A stretch of 64,000 nt of DNA from positions 186,001 to 250,000 of the forward strand of contig NZ_POUT01000008.1 of NCBI RefSeq assembly GCF_002890915.1. The letters are read 5' to 3'. The stretch comes from Stutzerimonas stutzeri. GTDB lineage: Bacteria; Pseudomonadota; Gammaproteobacteria; Pseudomonadales; Pseudomonadaceae. Shown here piece by piece: positions 8,647-15,910 of this stretch. Under the pieces are notes generated by a model. The model saw only the letters and a list, made by a program, of their open reading frames with translations, did not search any database and was not told the DNA's origin. The stretch's first letter is position 1. Each line of letters opens with the position of its first letter. The position numbers were made by a program, and so were the translations under genes.

Positions 8647-11208
8647 TTACCGGAGACGTTCCTGTACCCGACGTTGAATGGTTTCGCTCACCCGGTCGCT
8701 CAGTTGCAAGCTGGTCAGCAGCGCCGGGATGTCCTCTTCGAGGTTGATCGAGAAGTTGATCGGACGTCCGCCCTCCAGCGCCGGGTTACGGCCGTTCAGG
8801 CGCAGGCCGAGGTTCAGTTTGCCGTTCTCATCATAGCGGACGTCACTGCTCAGCAGGTCGTAGTGAAAGTCGTGCAGCGCTTCGGCGACGATCTTCATCG
8901 CCGGGTTGGCCTGGCCCAGCGCCTCGATCTTCGGCGAGCGAAAGCGCAGCACGCCGCCGGGCGCCCGGGCTGCGAGATTACCCCGGTCCACGCTGAGCCC
9001 CTGTGCGCTGCGGCGCAGTTCGAACTGGCCGTCGATGATGCCGCTGCCGCTCAGGCCTTCGGCCGGGTAGGCGGCCAGCAGCTGCGGCAATTGCACGCCT
9101 TGCAGGTGGACGTCGAGCCGCTGCTGCGTGGCGGCCAGGTCGAGGCTCGTCGCATCCAGCCAGAGCCTGCCGCCGAGGATGCCGGTCTCGGCGGTCTGCC
9201 AGCTCAGTCGGCCTTGCGCCGGCCGGTCGAGGCCGGCGTGGTACTGGCCGCGCAGCAGCAGCGGGCCGAAGGTGAAGCCGGGATTGAGCTGCGCCAGCCG
9301 CAGCTCGGTCATGTCGATTTGCAGGCGATTGCGTTGCAGGCTGGCGGCCAGGCGCGCATCGAGGCCGGCCAGTTCGCTGCGGTCGAAGATGCCGGCCAGG
9401 CCCCTGGCGTCCAGGGTGAGGCTCGCCGAGGGGGCGCCGTTGCCGCTTGGCAGGCTCAGTCGGCCGCTGCCTTGCAGGCGCCCACTGGTGAGTTCGAGCA
9501 GCGCCGGCCAGGCCGTGAGGCTGCGGGCGAGCGGGTTGCCGGCGCGCAGGAAGGTTTCCGGCAGCCTGCCGCTGACCTCGAGCGGGCCGGCCCATGGCTT
9601 GGCGAGGTTGATGGCCAGGGCCAGGCCGGCATCGTTGTTCAAGGGGCCGGCTGCGCTCAGCTGGCCGGGATCGGCCTGCAACTGGCCGCTCCAGTGCCAG
9701 CCCTGGGGGTGCAGCTGCGGATGCTGCAGGCGGCCGATGCGCAGTTCGGCCGGGCCCTGCACGGCCCAGACGGCCGGCCGCGTCTGGCCCAGTTCGGCCT
9801 GCAGGCGCAGTCGCGACGGCTCGGCGCGAAGCTGGCTGGCCGAGAGTTCTGCGCTCGCCAGGCTGGCGAGGCCGATGTGCGAGCCGGTTTGCAGCTGCAG
9901 CTGGACGCGCTCGGGAGCAACCTGGCCGGTGAAATTCAGGCGGGCATCCAGATCGCGCAGGGCCAGGGTGTCCAGTTGCAGGCGGGCACTGCGCAACTGC
10001 AGGCGCGCCTGTTCGATGTCCAGCGCATAGGGCGCCGCCGTGGCCAGCTGCAGGCGTGCCCGCAATTCGCTCGTGCTGGCGCCCTGGCTGCCCAGGTGTA
10101 GTTGCAAGGGGAGGCGGCCGTTGCCCGCGTCGCCGTCGGTGGGTTCGATCTTCAGATGCAGCTGCTCGGGCCGCAGCGCTGGCGGCAGGGCGGCGAGCAG
10201 CGTCGGCTCCGGCCGCAATTGCAGGTCGGCCTGCAGTTCGGTCGGCAGCCACAGGCTGTCCTGCCCGCGCGCGGCGAGGTCGAGCCGTCCCTGCAACTGG
10301 CCGATGCCGACGAGCGGCCAGAATGCCGGCAGCTGTGCCGACAGGCGCAGTTCGCCGGCGATGGCGCGCCAGTCGAGCGTGGCGTCGAGCTGCTGCGGCA
10401 GCTCCAGTGCCCAGCCGGCGCCCAGGCGCATCTCTTCCGGCAAGTCCGGCAGCGGGATCGGCGCGTAGCTCAGCCAGTCGCCGAGCCAGTCCAGCAGCCA
10501 GGGCGCTTCGGGCAGGCTACCCATGGCCAGGGTGCCGCTCCAGTGCCGTGCTTTGTCCGCGTGACTTAGCTGGCTGCGCGATTCCAGGCGGCGCTGGTCG
10601 TCGATCGACAGTTCCAGTTCGAGCTGGGTGGTCGGGCCGTCGCGTTCGGCGCTGGCGCGGAGGGAAAGCCGATGTTCGTTGCGCTGCAGATCCAGGCGCG
10701 CGCTCAGGGGGAGCAGCGGCTCGCCGGCATGCTGCAGCCGCAACGCACCCCGTTCGTCGCAGCGCCCCTTGGCGCAGGGCAGGTTGAGCTGCAGCGCCGC
10801 GATTTCCAACTGCTTCGGCAGCAGGGTTGCCCAGCGTGCATGGCGCTGCCAGTCCAGCGGGGCTTCGGGGGCGCGCTCGGGAGTCTTTGGCGGCGAATGC
10901 CAGTCGAGGGAAAGTTGGGTGATCTGTAGTGAGCGTGCAGGCAACGGTTGTAAAAGGCTGGCGATTTCAAGCTGCAGGTCGTGGGCTTCGAGCGCCAGCC
11001 GGGTTCCTTCGCGATCTTCCTGCGCATAGCGCAATCGTTGTAGCGATAGCCCGTGGCTGGACAGCTGCAGCCCCTGCCAATCGAGCTGCACGATGCCCTG
11101 TTCGCGCTTGAAGGATTCCCAGCGGGACCAGGCGTAGCCACCCGCCGCCATGGCCAGTACCAGCAATATCAGGAGCGCTCGCAGCAGCAGGCTCGGCCGT
11201 TTCGTCAT
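8647..11208 (-). CDS. ydbH: YdbH-family AsmA-like intermembrane lipid-transport protein
   Basis: An 853-residue protein (E. coli YdbH is 879) with one N-terminal membrane anchor (LLLRALLILLVLAMAAGGYAW) and a long repetitive, Leu/Gln-rich beta-strand body typical of AsmA-like or repeating-beta-groove proteins. The conserved C-terminal block (GSGIIDGQFELRRSAQGL, then YDENGKLNLGLRLNGRNPALEGGRPINFSINLEEDIPALL) is characteristic of the YdbH domain. With TamB and YhdP it is one of the AsmA-like proteins that support phospholipid transport to the outer membrane. I chose the ATG at 11208 because it begins just before the anchor; the frame is open 60 codons upstream with no plausible signal. First gene of the operon with ynbE, ydbL and the cls-like gene. 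Confidence 0.9.
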   Translation of the reverse strand: MTKRPSLLLRALLILLVLAMAAGGYAWSRWESFKREQGIVQLDWQGLQLSSHGLSLQRLRYAQEDREGTRLALEAHDLQLEIASLLQPLPARSLQITQLSLDWHSPPKTPERAPEAPLDWQRHARWATLLPKQLEIAALQLNLPCAKGRCDERGALRLQHAGEPLLPLSARLDLQRNEHRLSLRASAERDGPTTQLELELSIDDQRRLESRSQLSHADKARHWSGTLAMGSLPEAPWLLDWLGDWLSYAPIPLPDLPEEMRLGAGWALELPQQLDATLDWRAIAGELRLSAQLPAFWPLVGIGQLQGRLDLAARGQDSLWLPTELQADLQLRPEPTLLAALPPALRPEQLHLKIEPTDGDAGNGRLPLQLHLGSQGASTSELRARLQLATAAPYALDIEQARLQLRSARLQLDTLALRDLDARLNFTGQVAPERVQLQLQTGSHIGLASLASAELSASQLRAEPSRLRLQAELGQTRPAVWAVQGPAELRIGRLQHPQLHPQGWHWSGQLQADPGQLSAAGPLNNDAGLALAINLAKPWAGPLEVSGRLPETFLRAGNPLARSLTAWPALLELTSGRLQGSGRLSLPSGNGAPSASLTLDARGLAGIFDRSELAGLDARLAASLQRNRLQIDMTELRLAQLNPGFTFGPLLLRGQYHAGLDRPAQGRLSWQTAETGILGGRLWLDATSLDLAATQQRLDVHLQGVQLPQLLAAYPAEGLSGSGIIDGQFELRRSAQGLSVDRGNLAARAPGGVLRFRSPKIEALGQANPAMKIVAEALHDFHYDLLSSDVRYDENGKLNLGLRLNGRNPALEGGRPINFSINLEEDIPALLTSLQLSDRVSETIQRRVQERLR

Positions 11209-11692
11209 AACCGCTACCAAGGGATGAAGGCCTACAGCATAGCCGCACATGAGCCTTGGGCGATTGCGCTCCAGGGTGGGGCGAGGGCCGACCGCGACGT
11301 GGGCCGGAAGTTCCGGTTTCGCGGCCCCGAGAATCGCTGCAGCCCTTGATCCAAGCCGCTTCGAGCGCTGTGCGCCGAACTTGTGCACATTTGCGCAACG
11401 GCTCTGTCAAGGGCTTATGACAAACAGCCGCAAATCACATTGCCGCATAGATCTTTATTAAGCGATTGAAAAATAAGAACTTTTTCCGTTGGTGAAAAAA
11501 GCGCCAGTTTAAGCGCAGCCCCCATGTCACGTGGGATAGGGGAATTTGTATGCTGATTGTCCACTGAGTTATCCACAGCTTCTGTGGATTAATTTTCGCT
11601 GTGATCCGGATCTAATTTTTTCGGCTTTGACAAGACTTTCACTCTCGAAAAAAAGGTGTAGAGTGCGCGGCCTTATTCATTCAGCCCCACTG
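11209..11692. other. 484-bp intergenic region, AT-rich, origin-like motifs
   Basis: The region lies between the divergent ydbH and Sel1-repeat genes. Its right half (about 11440-11655) is much richer in A+T than the flanks. It holds a consensus DnaA box (TTATCCACA, 11569-11577) facing a one-mismatch box (TGTGGATTA, 11583-11591), and two sequences like the E. coli oriC 13-mers (GATCTTTATTAAG, 11450-11462; GATCTAATTTTTT, 11609-11621). A TTGACA is at 11627-11632. No gene is visible in it. See findings. Confidence 0.6.
11569..11591. promoter_or_regulatory. Convergent DnaA-box pair / hairpin
   Basis: TTATCCACA at 11569-11577 matches the DnaA consensus exactly. TGTGGATTA at 11583-11591 is its inverse with one mismatch. 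The core ATCCACAG-CTT-CTGTGGAT (11571-11589) is a perfect 8-bp stem, so an RNA hairpin or a protein operator is an alternative reading. It sits about 100 bp upstream of the Sel1-repeat gene start. Confidence 0.5.
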
Positions 11693-12115
11693 ATGTGTAT
11701 GAGAATGCGCACCCCGACCTCCGCTTCCTTGGCCGCCTCCACTTCCGCCTCGCGTCTACCGCTGCGCATGGCCTTGTGGCTGCTCGACAGTCAGCACCTG
11801 GGACGCAATCAGGGCGTCAAGCGCATCGCCGGGCGGTTGCTCAAGCAACCGGCGCGTGAGGGTGTGGTCGAGGCGCAGAGCCGGCTGGGGCGCCTGCTCT
11901 GCTGCGAGTGCGCCAGCCAGCGGGACCGGCGCATCGGCCTCGAACTGCTGCGCCAGGCTGCCCGTGCCGGCGATTGCCAGGCGCAGCTGGAGCTTGGCCG
12001 CCTGTATTGCCAGCCGCAGCACCACGAGCCGGCCAAGGCGCGGCTCTGGCTCGAGCAGGCCGCCGCGCAGGGTTCCCAGGAGGCCGCCGGCTTCCTGCAA
12101 CAGGTCAAGCGCTGA
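11693..12115 (+). CDS. Sel1-like repeat protein
   Basis: About 140 residues. After a basic, low-complexity start, two or more Sel1-like/TPR-like helical hairpins are visible: EGVVEAQSRLGRLLCCEC...DRRIGLELLRQAARAGD and CQAQLELGRLYCQPQHHEPAKARLWLEQAAAQGSQEAAGFL, with the A.LG.LY...A..WL..AA..G pattern. Such repeats mediate protein-protein contacts; no enzymatic function is implied. Three in-frame ATGs (11693, 11699, 11705) compete for the start and I give the first. No signal peptide is clear. The gene is preceded by the AT-rich region with DnaA-box-like motifs and followed by rmuC after 73 bp. Confidence 0.7.
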   Translation: MCMRMRTPTSASLAASTSASRLPLRMALWLLDSQHLGRNQGVKRIAGRLLKQPAREGVVEAQSRLGRLLCCECASQRDRRIGLELLRQAARAGDCQAQLELGRLYCQPQHHEPAKARLWLEQAAAQGSQEAAGFLQQVKR

Positions 12116-12188
12116 GCGCACCGTCTCCGTCGCCTGACCGTCTCCCCGCCGCTCGCTATACTGCCCGGCAATCTCGCCGGAGCCTTTC

Positions 12189-13694
12189 ATGTCCCTCGAT
12201 CCTCTTTATCTGCTGGCCGGCCTGGCGATCGCCTGTACCGTGCTGGCGGCGCTGAGTCTTTACCTGCAGCGCCGCCTTGCCCGCCGCGAGGCGGAACAGG
12301 TTCTGCTCGACGAGCGGCTCAGGCAGGCCGGGCTGGCCCAGGAAGGCCTGGACGCCCAGCTGGATGGCTGTCGTGTCGAGCTGGCGGAGCTGAATGGCAT
12401 CAAGACCGCGCAGCAGGCCGAGCTTGCGGCATTGCGTCGCGAGGCCGAGCTGCTGCGCGCGCAGCGTATGGAAAGCCAGGAGAGCATCGCCGACCTGCAA
12501 GCCGAACGGGATGCCCAGCAGGCCGAGCTGCGCCGCCTGAGCGCCGCCCACGCGGCGGTCGATGCCGAGCTGCGCGAGCAGCAGCACACGCATCAGCAGC
12601 GTCTGGAGGACCTGCAGGCCGCGCGCGATGAGCTGCGTGCGCAGTTCGCCGAACTTGCCGGCAAGATATTCGACGAGCGCGAGCAGCGCTTCAGCGAATC
12701 CAGCCACGAGCGCCTGGGGCAGTTGCTCGAGCCGCTGAAGGAGCGCATCCAGGCGTTCGAGAAGCGCGTCGAGGAGAGCTATCAGAACGAAGCGCGCGAG
12801 CGCTTTTCCCTGGCGCGCGAACTGGAGCGGCTGCAGCAGTTGAACCAGCGTCTCGGCGACGAGGCCACCAACCTCACGCGGGCGCTGCAGGGACAGAAGA
12901 CCCAGGGCAACTGGGGCGAGCTGGTGCTCGAGCGGGTGCTGGAGCATGCCGGGCTGGAGAAGGGCCGTGAGTACCATACCCAGGTCAGCCTGAAGAGTGC
13001 CGACGGCGAGCGTTTCCAGCCGGACGTGCTGATCCGCCTGCCCGGTGACAAGCAGGTGGTGGTGGATGCCAAGGTCAGCCTGACGGCCTACCAGGCGCTG
13101 ACCTGCGCCGAGGACGAAGGCAGCCGCGCGCTGGCGCTCAAGCAGCACGTGCAGTCGCTGCGCAGCCATCTGAAGGGGCTGTCGCTCAAGGACTACCAGC
13201 GCCTGGAGGGGTTGCAGAGCCTGGACTTCGTGCTGCTGTTCGTGCCCATCGAGGCTGCCTTCGCGGCGGCGCTGCAGGCCGATCCCGACTTGTTCCAGGA
13301 GGCCTACGGCCGGCATATCGTGATCGTCAGTCCGACCACGCTGCTGGCGACGCTGCGCGTGATCGACAGCCTCTGGCGGCAGGAGCGGCAGAGCCAGAAT
13401 GCCCGCGAGATCGCCGAGAAGGCCGGTGCGCTGTATGACAAGTTCGTGGCCTTCATCCAGGATCTCGACGAGATCGGCAACCGCCTGCAGCAGCTGGATC
13501 GCGCCTATCTATCGGCGCGCAACAAGCTCAGCGACGGCCGGGGCAACCTGGTCGGGCGTGCCGAGCAGCTCAAGTCGCTGGGCGCGCGGGCGAGCAAGCG
13601 CCTGCCCGGCGACTGGCTGGAGCGGGCAGGGGCGGACCTGATGGACGAACTGCCCCCTCGCGGCGATACGGGCCAAGGGCTGTCAAAGGCCTGA
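12189..13694 (+). CDS. rmuC: DNA recombination protein RmuC
   Basis: A 501-residue protein with the RmuC order of parts: an N-terminal membrane anchor (LYLLAGLAIACTVLAALSLYL), a long Glu/Gln/Ala/Leu-rich coiled coil (about 25-175), and the RmuC nuclease-like domain (about 200-420) with GNWGELVLERVLEHAGL and FQPDVLIRLPGDKQVVVDAKVSLTAYQ. The D...VVDAK pattern resembles PD-(D/E)xK nuclease cores. RmuC limits recombination at inverted repeats. Start at 12189, with GGAG about 10 bases upstream. A REP-type repeat follows. Confidence 0.93.
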   Translation: MSLDPLYLLAGLAIACTVLAALSLYLQRRLARREAEQVLLDERLRQAGLAQEGLDAQLDGCRVELAELNGIKTAQQAELAALRREAELLRAQRMESQESIADLQAERDAQQAELRRLSAAHAAVDAELREQQHTHQQRLEDLQAARDELRAQFAELAGKIFDEREQRFSESSHERLGQLLEPLKERIQAFEKRVEESYQNEARERFSLARELERLQQLNQRLGDEATNLTRALQGQKTQGNWGELVLERVLEHAGLEKGREYHTQVSLKSADGERFQPDVLIRLPGDKQVVVDAKVSLTAYQALTCAEDEGSRALALKQHVQSLRSHLKGLSLKDYQRLEGLQSLDFVLLFVPIEAAFAAALQADPDLFQEAYGRHIVIVSPTTLLATLRVIDSLWRQERQSQNAREIAEKAGALYDKFVAFIQDLDEIGNRLQQLDRAYLSARNKLSDGRGNLVGRAEQLKSLGARASKRLPGDWLERAGADLMDELPPRGDTGQGLSKA

Positions 13695-13704
13695 AGCTTG
13701 AAAA

Positions 13705-13786
13705 GCATCGCCCCGAGGGCGGGCCTCCCACAAAAGCAGGCTGAGCACACCGCCCCCCTGTGGGAGGCGCGACCTCGCGGCGATGC
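13705..13786. repeat. Intergenic palindromic repeat, family B copy 1
   Basis: GCATCGCCCCGAGGGCGGGC...CCCACAAAAGCAG...CTGTGGGAGG...CCTCGCGGCGATGC: an inverted pair with outer arms GCATCGCC/GGCGATGC and inner arms CCTCCCACA/TGTGGGAGG. The same unit recurs at 20221-20297, 50436-50513 and, inverted, 54406-54485. Confidence 0.85.
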
Positions 13787-13876
13787 AGGCCGAAGGACTG
13801 CCCAAAACCTGGAGCCTGAAAAGCTCGCCCTGGATCAAGCCCGCTATAAAGCGGCAGGCAATCGGGTTCTTGCCCT

Positions 13877-15124
13877 TCAGCGCAGCAGCAGAACCGCGAG
13901 GCCGACGAGCAACCCGCTGGCCATGACCGGCAGCGTGCGCAGGGCCAGTTCGCGGCCGCCGATCATGGCGATCAGCATGCCCTTGACCAGGCTGTTGCTG
14001 AGTGCGGCGAGGAAAATACCGCGCACGGCCACCTCGTGGCTCAGTTCACCCTGGGCATTGTTGGCCAGCGACAGGGTGATCGCATCCACGTCGGTCAGCC
14101 CCGAGAGCAGCGAAACCAGATAGATGCCGACATCGCCGAGCCAGCGTCGCGCGCCTTCCACCAGCAGCAGGATGATCACCAGCAGCGCGGCGAAGCGCAG
14201 TGCCGGACCCAGCTCGAAGGGGTTCTTCAGTGGTGGCTCCGCCGGATCTTCGGGCTGGCGCGCGGCACGCAGGTAGTACAGGAGCGCGCCGGCGGCGTAG
14301 ACGGCGCCCGCGCACGCGAGGGGGACGACGAGGCCGGGAAGCAGCGCCGGATTGACCAGCCCGACCTCCAGCAGTATCCGCGGGAACATCAACGCCGAAG
14401 TGGCCAGCAGGCCCGCCGCCAGCGCCGGGCGCAGCGCCGCCGACTTCAGGCGGGCGAGGGTCATGGTCATCGCGGTGGAGGAGACGATGCCGCCGAGCAG
14501 GGCGGTGGCCATCAGGCCATGGCGGGTGCCGAGGATGCGGATCGCCACATAGGCGGCGAAGCCGATGCCGGCGATCAGTACGACCATCATCCAGGTGGTA
14601 TAGGGATTGAGCGCCTGCCAGGGGCCATAGCCCTGGTCCGGCAGCGCCGGCAGCAGGACCACCGAGATGAACAGCATCTTCAGCGCGCCGCCCAGTTCGA
14701 CTTCGCTGAGCCGCTGCAGGGCCTGGTGCAGGCGCGCTTTCAGGCTCAGCAGCAACGCCACCACGATGGCGCAGGCCGCGGCCAGCTGCCGGCTCTCGGC
14801 GACGGCCAGGCTGCCGAGGAGGAAGGTCAGCAGCAATGCGACCTCGGTGGTCATGCCGTGGTCGCCGCTGCTGCGGGCATCGATCACATAGCCGGCGGTC
14901 ACCAGCAAGGCCAGCATGGCGAACATCGTGGCCCAGGCGAGGGCGCCGAGATGGGCAACACTGAGGGTCGCGAGACCGCCGAACAGGCCGACCAGGCCAA
15001 AGGTGCGGATGCCGGCTACCAGTTCCTGGCCGACGCTGTCGCGACCGCTCCAGCTGCGCTCGGTGCCGATCAGCAGGCCGACGCCGAGTGCCGTGGCGAG
15101 GTTGAGGAGGAATTCCAGGGTCAT
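13877..15124 (-). CDS. MgtC/SapB-like membrane protein with DUF4010
   Basis: 415 residues, about 11-13 predicted membrane helices. The N-terminal third has the MgtC/SapB pattern (LNLATALGVGLLIGTERSW...AGIRTFGLVGLFGGLATL). The rest is the DUF4010 region, including GGIVSSTAMTMTLARL and LLSGLTDVDAITLSLANNA, a conserved stretch with Asp residues in the membrane. The family has been suggested to handle Mg2+ or other cations; the substrate here is unknown. It is a stand-alone gene on the minus strand. The TIR-bounded element (15227-15879) lies between it and the upstream mxtR-like gene. Confidence 0.85.
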   Translation of the reverse strand: MTLEFLLNLATALGVGLLIGTERSWSGRDSVGQELVAGIRTFGLVGLFGGLATLSVAHLGALAWATMFAMLALLVTAGYVIDARSSGDHGMTTEVALLLTFLLGSLAVAESRQLAAACAIVVALLLSLKARLHQALQRLSEVELGGALKMLFISVVLLPALPDQGYGPWQALNPYTTWMMVVLIAGIGFAAYVAIRILGTRHGLMATALLGGIVSSTAMTMTLARLKSAALRPALAAGLLATSALMFPRILLEVGLVNPALLPGLVVPLACAGAVYAAGALLYYLRAARQPEDPAEPPLKNPFELGPALRFAALLVIILLLVEGARRWLGDVGIYLVSLLSGLTDVDAITLSLANNAQGELSHEVAVRGIFLAALSNSLVKGMLIAMIGGRELALRTLPVMASGLLVGLAVLLLR

Positions 15125-15910
15125 TGGCCACCATGCTGGAGGGTGCAGTTGGCCATCAGTGTAACTGCCTCTCGGAGCGTGGGTTTGCTTGGGCGCAAGC
15201 TATTCGTGCCTGGATCTTCGTGGGGGGATACCGGACTGGCAAGTTTGAGTGTGTTGAATGAAAGTTTTGCTTTCATGGGGCGTTTAGCGAGTTGCTTGAG
15301 AGATTGGTTTCGCCCTGCTGGGCGACTCACTTTTTTCAGTCGCGAAAAAAGTAAGCAAAAACGCTTGCCCCTGCATCCGGCCCTGCGCTTCGCGCGGGGT
15401 CCGTTCGCTCCATCGCCGCTCCAGGGGCACGCCGCGAAGGGACGTCCCTGTCCCTTCGCGTCTCTCGCGGCGTCCATGCCGCTCAACCCCCTACGCAACG
15501 ATTCCGCTCACCCTCCTGAAGGGGCGTTGGGCGTCGCCTGATGGTTCGTGCAGAAAGAAAAAGCCAAGGCAAAGCAAACATCAACGATCTTCCAGGCAAC
15601 TCGGACGCCGTTCCCGTCAGGAGGCCGAGTGGAGGTGTCGCGCAGGGGGACGCAAGGCATGGACGCCGAGCGAGGAACGAAGGACGGGGCTGCCGAGGTA
15701 GGGATGTCGTGACGGCCCCCGGAGCGGCATCGGAAGGAGGGAAGTCTGGTCGCGCAGCGGACAGACCCTCGGCCGGGGACCGAAACCAGAAGTGTCAGCT
15801 CACTCGGTAAGCGCCCTGATCACCGAGGCGCAAGCCCAAACCAAATGGCAGCATCACCCAAACTTGCCAGTCCGGTATCAACACCCTCTGACCGATAACT
15901 CCCGAAGCCC
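15125..15910. other. 786-bp intergenic region holding a TIR-bounded element
   Basis: Most of the gap is the repeat element at 15227-15879. The remaining 102 bp on the left and 31 bp on the right show nothing recognisable. The short open frames inside (for example plus strand from 15541, minus strand ending at 15121) are not conserved end to end with the second copy and I do not call them genes. Confidence 0.7.
15227..15879 (+). mobile_element. Non-autonomous TIR-bounded element, copy 1 (653 bp)
   Basis: The ends are exact inverted repeats: left 15227-15247 begins GATACCGGACTGGCAAGTTT, right 15859-15879 ends CTTGCCAGTCCGGTATC; all 21 positions pair. The inside matches the element at 27299-28070 over nearly its whole length. 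Internal hairpins are shared by both copies: ATGAAAG-TTTTG-CTTTCAT (15258-15276) and ACTTTTTT-CAGTCGCG-AAAAAAGT (15329-15352). No transposase-like ORF is present and no target-site duplication is clear. It sits between two minus-strand genes, its right end 31 bp from the mxtR-like stop codon. It could be a MITE-like element or a structured non-coding repeat. Confidence 0.7.

Noticed and set aside
11524..11541. parS-like CACGTG in the origin-like gap
   Set aside because: Only about 10 of 16 positions agree with the Pseudomonas parS consensus, little beyond the CACGTG core.
15541..15810. Short ORF inside element copy 1
   Set aside because: The matching frame in copy 2 (27611-27907) shares only the first 19 or so residues and then shifts frame, so there is no sign of protein-level selection.
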